This document shows, piece after piece, positions 20,010 through 27,591 of a stretch of 64,000 nucleotides of DNA. Each line of letters opens with the position of its first letter. Within the stretch, counting starts at the first letter, position 1. This stretch comes from Psychrosphaera sp. B3R10. Lineage in GTDB: Bacteria > Pseudomonadota > Gammaproteobacteria > Enterobacterales > Alteromonadaceae. The translations under genes were made by a program, and so were the position numbers. The stretch covers positions 179,861-243,860 of the forward strand of contig NZ_JAHKQH010000009.1 of assembly GCF_018861025.1 (NCBI RefSeq), in the 5' to 3' direction. The notes under the pieces are model-generated. The model was not told where the DNA came from, made no database searches, and was given only the letters and a program-made list of their open reading frames with translations.

Positions 20010-20785
20010 TTGGATTATATTGAAATAAATAAGGACACATGGAACAGAAGAGCGGAAATTCATCTCAAATCTAAGTTTTATGATGTGAAGGCTTCATTCA
20101 AGGTAAAACTTCGCTTAATGAGATAGAACTCAACGATGTTGGAAGTGTCGCTGGCAAGTCTTTGCTGCATTTACAGTGTCATTTGGGGTTAGATTCATTA
20201 TCTTGGGCTCGACTAGGGGCAAAAGTAACAGGTGTCGATTTTTCTTCAAAAGCGATAGAAAGTGCACGTAAGTTGGCAGAACAAACTGGATTAGACGCAC
20301 AATTCATTTGCACAGATCTCCATGAGTTTTCTCAGAGAAACAATTCACAATTCGATATTGTATTTACCTCATAAGGTGTACTTTGTTGGTTACCTGATTT
20401 AGGCAAATGGGCCAGTTTAATAGCGAACAGCCTAAAATCGGGAGGGGTATTTTATATTGTTGAGTTTCATCCTTTTTTTGATGTTATCTCTGGTTATTCT
20501 TACTTTCCAAGTGCAATCCCCGATGTTGAAGAAGAGAATACTTATACCGAAAATGATGATGGTGATAAATTAACTGTAATTACTTGGCCACATCCGTTAA
20601 CCGAGGTCATAAATGCACTCATTAATGCAGGCTTGATTATTGAGCAGTTTAACGAATATCCATTTAGCCCGTATAACTGTTTAGAAAATATGGATGAGCT
20701 AGAAAAAGGAAAATTTTCATTTAAATATAACGGGGGAAATGTTCCTTTAATTTACTCTATTAAAGCGTGTAAACCAGAACTGTAA
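20010..20785 (+). pseudogene. Class I SAM-dependent methyltransferase, frameshifted and interrupted
   Basis: A perfect AGGAGG (19998-20003) precedes a TTG at 20010 that opens DYIEINKDTWNRRAEIHLKSKFYDV. The frame then shifts by one base near 20085 (GATGTGAAGG, where GATGTTGAAGG would restore VEGFIQGKTS). The second frame carries the SAM motif LHLQCHLGLDSLSWARLG...GVDFS and DIVFTS, then hits TAA at 20372 where a Tyr codon is expected. Beyond it the same frame stays open to 20785, with WLPDLGKWASLIANSLKSGG and the family C-terminus. Two independent lesions argue for a real pseudogene rather than one sequencing error. Confidence 0.85.
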
Positions 20786-20847
20786 AAAAAGCAGTTAAAA
20801 TGTTGAATTAATTGAGTCTCACCGTCTACTTTGATAAGGTCACGATC

Positions 20848-20901
20848 ATGAAAAAAGTACATCTTAATACAATTTCTTTTTACTGGTGGCGCTCACTCTG
20901 A
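20848..20901 (+). CDS. Candidate 17-residue Trp leader peptide upstream of trpS
   Basis: Short ORF MKKVHLNTISFYWWRSL with AAGG 8 nt before its ATG. It has two adjacent Trp codons (20884-20889) four codons before the stop. Length and the Trp-Trp-Arg near the C-terminus closely resemble the E. coli trp operon leader peptide. It lies 100 nt upstream of a tryptophanyl-tRNA synthetase gene and directly before a set of mutually exclusive stems, so ribosome stalling at the Trp codons can be coupled to trpS expression. Expression is inferred from sequence only. Confidence 0.7.
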   Translation: MKKVHLNTISFYWWRSL

Positions 20902-21004
20902 GCGGCACAGGATTTGTACATTCTTTTGCTGCTGGAAGGTAGCTGAGTCTGTATGTTCTTTATATCTCCAGTAGCACATTTTATTAAACTGGAGATATAT
21001 CATG
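20901..21004 (+). promoter_or_regulatory. Translational attenuator of trpS: competing stems hiding the ribosome site
   Basis: Segment 4 (ACTGGAGATATA, 20988-20999) contains the trpS Shine-Dalgarno GGAG (20991-20994). It pairs perfectly over 12 bp with segment 3 (20961-20972). Segment 2 (TGCTGCTGGA, 20927-20936) can instead pair with TCCAGTAGCA (20967-20976), 10 bp with one G-U, which would free the ribosome site. Segment 1 (AGCGGCA, 20901-20907), starting at the last base of the leader stop codon, can pair with segment 2 over 7 bp with one G-U. The arrangement matches classical attenuation but ends in ribosome-site masking; no T tract follows stem 3:4. Confidence 0.65.
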
Positions 21005-22021
21005 AAGCATCAAATAAACACTCAACGAGAAGCCATCCTCACAGGCGACAGAGCGACAGGCCCTCTTCATCTCGGTCATTATGTTGGCTCGTTGGAGAAA
21101 CGTGTATCTCTACAAGAAATACACGACCAAACAATTCTTGTCGCAGATATTCAAGGACTCACTGACAATGCACACAATCCATCAAAGGTTTCGTCCAATA
21201 TATTAAATGTGGTGGCTGACTACTTGGCTGTTGGTATAGACCCTCTGAAAACTACTATTTGCCTGCAATCTCAGCTACCTGCCCTTGCTGAGCTAACAAT
21301 GTATTACAGTAACTTAGTAACCATCTCAAGACTTGAACGAAACCCTACAGTAAAGAGTGAGATAAAAAGCAAAGGTTTTAATCGCTCCGTCCCCGCAGGT
21401 TTCTTAACATATCCAATTTCTCAAGCGGCTGATATCACCGCGTTTAATGCGACATTAGTACCTGTTGGTGATGACCAGCTTCCAATGCTTGAGCAAACGA
21501 ATGAAATTGTTAGAAAAATTAACTCATTAGCAGGGCATCCAGTGCTCAATGAGTGTAGACCATTGCTAAGTAATACGTCACGATTGCCAAGTACTGACGG
21601 CAAAAACAAAATGAGTAAGACAATGGGGAATACCATTAATTTGGGCGCGACTGAGAAAGAGATAAGAAGCGCTGTTCACAGTATGTACACCGACTCAAAT
21701 CACATAAGAGTTGAAGATCCAGGTCAAGTTGAAGGAAACATTGTTTTCACTTATCTTGATGCTTTTCACCCAGACAAAGAATATGTCTATCAACTAAAAG
21801 AATATTACCAACGGGGTGGCCTTGGTGATGGCACAACAAAGAAAATACTTGAAGAGTGCCTGCAAGATTTGTTGAAGCCAATTCGTGAGATTAGGGAGCT
21901 TTACCTTAATGACAAAGCACAACTAATAGAAATATTACGAGCAGGAAGTGAGATCTCAAGAAACAGAACCAACACTGTTCTTCATAGCGTGAAAGATGTG
22001 TTTGGGTTGAATGTAATTTAG
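21002..22021 (+). CDS. trpS: Accessory tryptophanyl-tRNA synthetase, possibly inhibitor-resistant
   Basis: Class Ic aminoacyl-tRNA synthetase charging tRNA-Trp. The HIGH-type motif is HLGH (23-26, in GPLHLGHYVG) and the KMSKS loop is KMSKT (203-207). VPVGDDQLPMLEQT and AADITAFN are family blocks. Length 339 is normal. The segment that reads D-x-H-A-I-T in housekeeping enzymes is D-I-Q-G-L-T here. By eye, Gln51 replaces the His whose mutation is known to give indolmycin resistance. The sequence, the inducible leader and the decayed surroundings suggest a horizontally acquired second copy. Whether the genome has another trpS cannot be seen here. Confidence 0.92.
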   Translation: MKHQINTQREAILTGDRATGPLHLGHYVGSLEKRVSLQEIHDQTILVADIQGLTDNAHNPSKVSSNILNVVADYLAVGIDPLKTTICLQSQLPALAELTMYYSNLVTISRLERNPTVKSEIKSKGFNRSVPAGFLTYPISQAADITAFNATLVPVGDDQLPMLEQTNEIVRKINSLAGHPVLNECRPLLSNTSRLPSTDGKNKMSKTMGNTINLGATEKEIRSAVHSMYTDSNHIRVEDPGQVEGNIVFTYLDAFHPDKEYVYQLKEYYQRGGLGDGTTKKILEECLQDLLKPIREIRELYLNDKAQLIEILRAGSEISRNRTNTVLHSVKDVFGLNVI

Positions 22022-22104
22022 CTGCTCGGTGGCATTGGTATTAAAACCTACACTGTTAAGTATTTTATACTCAGCTATAGAATCACAATTTGGAACTTAA
22101 GCAA

Positions 22105-23121
22105 ATGAAAAAAAGCAAATTAGCGGCAATCCGCATTGCCGCTGCTATTGTCACTTTTACTAGTATCTACGTGTTCGCGCCATGGGAGTTTGGACTTTAC
22201 TATCTAAAGCCACTTCCGAATACCATAGAGCAGGAACTGGCGAATGCCGTAGAAGAACGACTCGATGGCATAATCGTATATGTCGATAGAAAAGGCAACG
22301 CGGGTGAATTATATGCTGAAGGCTTTCACGAACGGGATACTAAAACCCCCGCTTCCCCTCAAGCCTTATTTAAAATAGCCAGTATTAGTAAGCTTTATGA
22401 TGCGTCCGCTCTCGTCAAACTTGTCGCGAATAAAACGCTATCGTTAGATGGAACACTCGTTGATTACTTGCCGGAATTTAATGGAAAGATCCAAAATGCC
22501 GACAAAATTACGCTTCGCATGATGGTCCAACATCGAAGTGGCATCCCTAATTTTACCGATGCCGAAGGATTTAATTGGGCAGATTCTAATATCGATGGTT
22601 TAGAGTTGATTCTTAATAAACAGGCTGATTTTGAGCCAGACACAGATTACAGCTATTCGAATACCAATTACCTGTTGCTACAAAGAATCATGACAAAAGT
22701 ACTCGGTTACGACTACGGACAGTTTATTAAAGATGAAATGCTATTCCCCTTAGGTATTAACGATACCTTTATGTCGGTGAATGAAATCGATCTAGATAGA
22801 TTGATGAGTGGTTATCACATGGGGTATCCAGATGACTTTAAGAATCTTGATCAAGGCATGATCGCAACGACAGAAGCAGTTGGGAAATTTATCAGGGCGC
22901 TCAATGATGGCACTTTATTTACCGCATCAGAAGCCGAAATTTATAAAGGCCTCTATAAATATCAGCACGATGGCTGGGTATTGGGTTACTGGAGTCGTGC
23001 CCGCTATTATGCCGATATTGACACCGTTGTTGTTCAGTTTGTTAATACAACTGGTGATGACACTTTGCTTCTTTCTCAAATCGTTCACAATCGAATAATT
23101 GATATCATACGTAAAAGGTAA
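22105..23121 (+). CDS. Serine beta-lactamase-like hydrolase (class C/DD-peptidase family)
   Basis: Member of the serine beta-lactamase/penicillin-binding superfamily (Beta-lactamase Pfam family). An N-terminal membrane anchor or signal segment lies at ~5-24. The three active-site motifs are present: SISK with Ser93 and Lys96, YSN at 184-186 and HDG at 288-290, the last standing for KTG. Length is 338. Such proteins are often esterases or D-amino peptidases, so antibiotic hydrolysis should not be assumed. ATG at 22105 is preferred over the TTG at 22090 because it starts directly before the hydrophobic segment. Confidence 0.85.
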   Translation: MKKSKLAAIRIAAAIVTFTSIYVFAPWEFGLYYLKPLPNTIEQELANAVEERLDGIIVYVDRKGNAGELYAEGFHERDTKTPASPQALFKIASISKLYDASALVKLVANKTLSLDGTLVDYLPEFNGKIQNADKITLRMMVQHRSGIPNFTDAEGFNWADSNIDGLELILNKQADFEPDTDYSYSNTNYLLLQRIMTKVLGYDYGQFIKDEMLFPLGINDTFMSVNEIDLDRLMSGYHMGYPDDFKNLDQGMIATTEAVGKFIRALNDGTLFTASEAEIYKGLYKYQHDGWVLGYWSRARYYADIDTVVVQFVNTTGDDTLLLSQIVHNRIIDIIRKR

Positions 23122-23130
23122 AGCACTCAA

Positions 23131-23484
23131 TTGATAAATTCGGACTCTCCAACATTTGAACCGTCCACTAATATGACAATGACTGTAAAGGAGCTACAAG
23201 ATTTAGGGTTTGAACAACCTTTTAGTTTTCGAGAACATGTGTTTTCAGTAACAGATGGAGGTCCAATATATGCCAGAAGATTTGGCGTAGAATATTCGGA
23301 TTTAACCATTTTGGTGATACATGGTGTTTTGTCAGATTGATTTAATTATAACAAGTTCTCAGGACTTCTAAATGAGGTAACTCAAGCGGAAGTCGTTACG
23401 GTGGACTCACGAGGACATGTACTTTCTTCAGGAACCCTTTGTTTATATTATTTACAAACGATACAAGTCCGCTTATCGCTGTGA
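23131..23484 (+). pseudogene. Remnant of an alpha/beta hydrolase
   Basis: From a TTG at 23131 the frame encodes an N-terminal alpha/beta-hydrolase part with FSVTDGGPIYARRFG and TILVIHGVLSD (the HG oxyanion strand). It is broken by TGA at 23338. The same frame then continues FNYNKFSGLLNEVTQAEVVTVDSRGH, matching the usual D-x-RGHG strand, until a stop at 23482. The nucleophile elbow GxSxG and the rest of the fold are missing. It begins 9 nt after the beta-lactamase-like gene. From here to 23860 I see only short uninterpretable fragments. Confidence 0.7.
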
Positions 23485-23860
23485 GCTTAAAGCCGATTTT
23501 AGAGTATTTATGTTAACTGACAATGGGGCAAAGGCGCGTCAGCAGATAACTCACTTTTGGTCAAAAGCTTGTTAGGTTAAATACTCTATTGGTCTCTTCC
23601 ACGCCAACAAGACCCATACACCATACCATTTGTTTCATTTACTCATGAATGAAAACAGACGCTTAACTTTAGCGCTTATTAAAGTATTAACGCAAACTAG
23701 ATTTCTACTTTTATTAATTTTGAAATTGGCTAACAAGTTGGCGGCAAAGATAAGGCGTTTCAATTTTACTAACCTTTCTAAATAGAACCGCAATGTTACA
23801 CTCCATCCGAAAATTACTTGTTTTTCAAAACCAGGATATACCTCATTGGAACCAAGTTAT

Positions 23861-26224
23861 TTACCAGCATGAAAATGACAGTCCTTTGTAATTTAAACAA
23901 GTCTTCGACTTAGGCTGAGATGCATTCCATGCAGCGCTTATTTTATTCATTCGGCCTTGATCTACTCTATAAGCCTCTGCCATATCATCAGACCACCAGC
24001 CATTTTCAGTGAACGTAAAAGTGTGAGAAAACAATTCTTTACGGCCAGACTGCCAAATCCCTAAAAACGATTTGGTCAATGGCGCTAATTGATTCATAGC
24101 TGCCGACAATTGGGCGTCCTCGTGGACAGGCACTACTCTATATTTTAATGAATAATCACATTGATATGAATCTTTCGACAGCTGCTGGCAGGATTCTATT
24201 GAAATTTGATGAACATCGGTATCTGCTCTCATTTTAAAACCCATAGCAGTAACCGGCATTGAGATAGTATTTTTATCCCTGATATACTGATTGTAACCAG
24301 CCTGTTTCCACTGTGACTTTACCACGCGAAAGAAGATTTTAAACAAGGCATCCTCGTCTGGAGCTGTCAGCTTTTTAGGTAAAGTAAATTTACCGTCTTG
24401 GTTTAAATGTGCTCTTTCCATCTTGGTGTAATATCTAGCTAAAAACCGGTTTAATTCTTGCTGATTTTGTTCTTGGCGTTCCGCAACACTTAACGAGCGA
24501 ATTCTTTCTTGTACTAGACTAATTAGCAGTTTCCCTTGCTTGTTTTTGCTATCAACCCCATAGTTAACCGCACCTTGGCCAAAGGCTTTGGCAACTTGGC
24601 TACTATCAAAAGAAGCCACATGTTTTTCTAATGAAGGCCAAACCGCACTGATCAATTCTTTTCGCTTGTTCTGCAGTTGAGTGTAATAATCCGCAACTAA
24701 TTTATTCATTCCGTATTTTTGATAAAAGCGAAAATAATCATCCAACCAAAGTTTAGATTTATTAATACCTTCAATGTTGGGTTGTAATTGTAATAATAAG
24801 CTTTGATCAATGACCACATAATCCGAAAGTAATTTTTCTATTTCAGAATCAAAGACCTTGTTAATGGAGGTTTTATTTTCAGCCCCTTGAAATACTTTGA
24901 GATACATAGCTTTATATTCTTCTATTTGAGCTATTTGTGCAAAGTGAGGTGGGATACTGGAATTTGAGTGTCGGTACAATACACTGTATTTCGACTTATA
25001 AATATTAGAATAACCCTCTAATGGTAAACTCGATTTAATACCCATCAATGAGCGCTGCATCATTTGCTCAACATCATAGTTGTCAACCAATGCTTTACGT
25101 TTTAAATCCAATATGTATTGCTCCGATATTGTTAGCCTAGGTTTTTTTGAATTTCCAGAGGTAATAACATCTTCAATAAATTTATCCAATGTTTCATAGC
25201 TAACTTTATTCGCTTTAGACATGCTAATAAATTGATCAACTTTGCTAATTTGATGTTCTCGCAGCAACACTTCGGCTATGAATCTGTATTCTTGTAATTG
25301 CCCATTGATTCGATGCTTCACTTGATTAGGTGACGTTCCTGTATACTGCTTTCTCGCCCTCTCACCTGCACCAACATATTTGTTTGCGTTTTTTAACATT
25401 GTCCCCATTTTATTAAATATAAACGCAAAGTCTTTGAATTGAGTTCGCCTGTGCACGAAACCGCAGTGTTTGAAACTTTTGTCAGTAAAACTTACCCTTT
25501 GATCAGAAAAAGCGGCGGAGAGCCCAGCTCGTTGATTTGCACTCAAATCAACGAAGCGCCCATAAAATACTTGGTTAAACAACGCTTCCGTGAATATCAG
25601 GTAGTTATCGTTGTATTTTTTTGCGCTCAGATCTAAACTTCCAACTGCTTCCACCCATTGTTCCATACCCAAACACAGTTCAGCTTCTCTTTTTTCCCAC
25701 AGTTCAGTTGCCAGCTGTCTTTCATAATAATTGTTTATAGACGATGGTTTAGATATTTCGTTAATGACAATTTTGCCTTTGGCCTCTTCAGCATACTGGT
25801 GGCACATTTTAGCACCTGATAAGAAGTTGTCTTTTTGCTCTGAGTTTAACGATTGAAAGTCCTCAACAAAATATTTATTAAAAATATTGGAGGACAAAAG
25901 TTCAGTTGGAAACTGCTGGTAGTCTGGAATTGCGTCGACTAATTCAGGTGCCAATTTCGCTAATCCCTGCTCATGTTGAGCTACTTCCCATCTGTTAAAA
26001 TATGGTTCCCGTAACATACTTAAACGGTAAGGCGATATAGCGTAATTTGAAAATTCGGAAAACCAGCCGGAAACAAACTCGCAGGCCCGGCTATTTGGGG
26101 TAAAATTATACCCCTTAACAAGGGACATACGCGTCTGGTTTTTATCTGGCTGATTATTAGACATTGTAGATGAGCAAGATGTTAGAAACATAATAACGCT
26201 CAACGCTAAAATAGAATTTTTCAT
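23861..26224 (-). CDS. Large putative outer-membrane lipoprotein, function unknown
   Basis: I do not recognise this 787-residue protein. From the ATG at 26224 it starts with a lipoprotein signal (MKNSILALSVIMFLTSC), so Cys17 should be lipidated; no Asp follows that Cys. An AGGATTACAAGG stretch precedes this ATG. An upstream in-frame ATG at 26278 would place another hydrophobic run ahead of the lipobox. The body is mainly helical and Lys/Gln-rich, with a Cys pair near the C-terminus (ESCQQ, YQCDY) and two further Cys in the terminal SKTCLNYKGLSFSCW. It stands alone, with the pseudogene patch on one side and the NERD gene on the other. Confidence 0.72.
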   Translation of the reverse strand: MKNSILALSVIMFLTSCSSTMSNNQPDKNQTRMSLVKGYNFTPNSRACEFVSGWFSEFSNYAISPYRLSMLREPYFNRWEVAQHEQGLAKLAPELVDAIPDYQQFPTELLSSNIFNKYFVEDFQSLNSEQKDNFLSGAKMCHQYAEEAKGKIVINEISKPSSINNYYERQLATELWEKREAELCLGMEQWVEAVGSLDLSAKKYNDNYLIFTEALFNQVFYGRFVDLSANQRAGLSAAFSDQRVSFTDKSFKHCGFVHRRTQFKDFAFIFNKMGTMLKNANKYVGAGERARKQYTGTSPNQVKHRINGQLQEYRFIAEVLLREHQISKVDQFISMSKANKVSYETLDKFIEDVITSGNSKKPRLTISEQYILDLKRKALVDNYDVEQMMQRSLMGIKSSLPLEGYSNIYKSKYSVLYRHSNSSIPPHFAQIAQIEEYKAMYLKVFQGAENKTSINKVFDSEIEKLLSDYVVIDQSLLLQLQPNIEGINKSKLWLDDYFRFYQKYGMNKLVADYYTQLQNKRKELISAVWPSLEKHVASFDSSQVAKAFGQGAVNYGVDSKNKQGKLLISLVQERIRSLSVAERQEQNQQELNRFLARYYTKMERAHLNQDGKFTLPKKLTAPDEDALFKIFFRVVKSQWKQAGYNQYIRDKNTISMPVTAMGFKMRADTDVHQISIESCQQLSKDSYQCDYSLKYRVVPVHEDAQLSAAMNQLAPLTKSFLGIWQSGRKELFSHTFTFTENGWWSDDMAEAYRVDQGRMNKISAAWNASQPKSKTCLNYKGLSFSCW

Positions 26225-26563
26225 CCTTGTAATCCTAATGATAAATACTTTTAGTAACTTAAATAATAATTTGAACAAATTTTAGTCGATCATAATATAG
26301 CGATCAAGTTAAAGTTAAGTACTTTTATGTATGTTGTTCTCAATGGATATTGGTGTTAAATGTGGCTTCCTATGTAGTGTATTGGCATAGATATTTAGCC
26401 ACCTAATTAGAGGATGTTCTTTCTTAACGAGCCGCAAATTTATAGTTTAGTGTGAAACGTTATCACTCACCCGCACTATAAAAACAATTGATCCTGAAAC
26501 TTTATATTGCGGTTTGATGATTTAAAGCCTACTGCTATTCTTAATTGAAACAGGAGGTTTTTT
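26225..26563. other. Intergenic region between the lipoprotein and the NERD unit
   Basis: About 340 bases without a credible gene. A weak dyad (GTGAAACGTTATCAC, near 26452-26466) is visible, but it is imperfect. It presumably contains two divergent promoters; no clear box pair was identified. Confidence 0.5.
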
Positions 26564-26635
26564 ATGTCCAATTCAGAAAAACAGCTTCTTTCTAAATCCT
26601 TAGTGTTAAGCCAAACAGGGGATAAAATGAATTAA
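26564..26635 (+). CDS. 23-residue small ORF coupled to the NERD gene
   Basis: ORF MSNSEKQLLSKSLVLSQTGD plus KMN, with a perfect AGGAGG 7 nt before its ATG. Its TAA stop overlaps the ATG of the following NERD-domain gene by one base (TAATG). The NERD start has no good ribosome site of its own, so translation of the small ORF probably delivers ribosomes to it. The peptide has no membrane segment or known motif. It may be a true small protein or only a translational coupler. Confidence 0.6.
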   Translation: MSNSEKQLLSKSLVLSQTGDKMN

Positions 26636-27378
26636 TGACCGAAACATTCTTCTTACTTATATTAATATTTGGCCTGCTGTTTTTTTTACTAGCAAAAACG
26701 TCGAACTATAAAGGAAGTGCAGGCGAAAGGATGATCGCTCGCAAACTAAATATTTTTGGACAGCATGGCCAAAGATACCCCACATTCCATGATGTCACAC
26801 TTATCACACCCGATGGAACCACCCAAATAGATCATATTCTAATAAGTCCATATGGCATATTTGTCATTGAAACTAAAAACCTGAGAGGCTGGATATTTGG
26901 TGGGGAAAAACAAAGACAATGGACACAAACAATATATAAAAATAAATACAAATTTTATAATCCGATTCTTCAAAATTATAAACATGTAAAAGCTATAGAA
27001 AAGTTACTTGGCGCAAATTCAAGCACAATTTTTAATATTGTCGTCTTTGTAGGCAGTTGCCAGTTCAAAACTGAAATGCCGAAAAATGTTGTTACTAAAA
27101 GCGGCCTAATTCCTTTAATAAAATCTCAACGCCATGAAGTCTTGAATAGTGACACTATTCATAACTACTCTGTGATTATCGAAAACGCCATATCATCAAC
27201 GGTGGTTTCTAAAAATATGCACATTGCCAATATTGAACGCAATAAAAACAAACCATTATGTCCTAAATGCGGTAATGCCATGGTCCTTCGTACCGCACGA
27301 AAAGGAGCCAATGCGGGTACAACATTCTGGGGGTGTTCAGGCTTCCCAACGTGTAAAGTAACTAAAAAGAAATCTTAA
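26635..27378 (+). CDS. NERD-domain nuclease-related protein with C-terminal zinc ribbon
   Basis: One N-terminal membrane helix (~4-20), a NERD domain (~28-145) and a topoisomerase I-type C4 zinc ribbon (~212-242, CPKCG...WGCSGFPTCK). The NERD core has GSAGERMIA, TQIDHILISPYGIFVIETKN (restriction-endonuclease-like D...E-x-K) and GWIFGG. NERD proteins are related to Holliday-junction resolvases and are thought to act on nucleic acids; in membrane-anchored forms the substrate is unknown. Length is 247. The start is set by the TAATG overlap with the small upstream ORF. Confidence 0.85.
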   Translation: MTETFFLLILIFGLLFFLLAKTSNYKGSAGERMIARKLNIFGQHGQRYPTFHDVTLITPDGTTQIDHILISPYGIFVIETKNLRGWIFGGEKQRQWTQTIYKNKYKFYNPILQNYKHVKAIEKLLGANSSTIFNIVVFVGSCQFKTEMPKNVVTKSGLIPLIKSQRHEVLNSDTIHNYSVIIENAISSTVVSKNMHIANIERNKNKPLCPKCGNAMVLRTARKGANAGTTFWGCSGFPTCKVTKKKS

Positions 27379-27591
27379 TATTATGCATGGGTTGCGTAAA
27401 CCAATTCAGAAGATCGTCACGGTCGTATTATCAATTTAATACTGAAAATAACAACATCCGCATTTTTACTGGCTTACTGGTAAATCTGATTGTTTAAATT
27501 TACGCCCAAAATAGAAAGTTAAACTAGAACTTTAAGGCAAAAAAGTATAGTTTGATAGGCTGAATATGGATATAAATTGTACATTGGGTTT

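Noticed and set aside
20848..20943. Reading of this stretch as a frameshifted signal-peptide gene (the +1 frame gives LLVALTLSGTGFVHSFAAG)
   Set aside because: The unshifted frame makes a complete leader-like peptide with Trp-Trp directly before competing stems and trpS, which explains the stretch without a mutation. The signal-like string is kept only as an alternative.
20953..21165. 70-codon ORF starting MFFISPVAHF that overlaps the trpS start
   Set aside because: It has no ribosome site, runs through the masking hairpin and is out of frame within trpS. It is likely a shadow.
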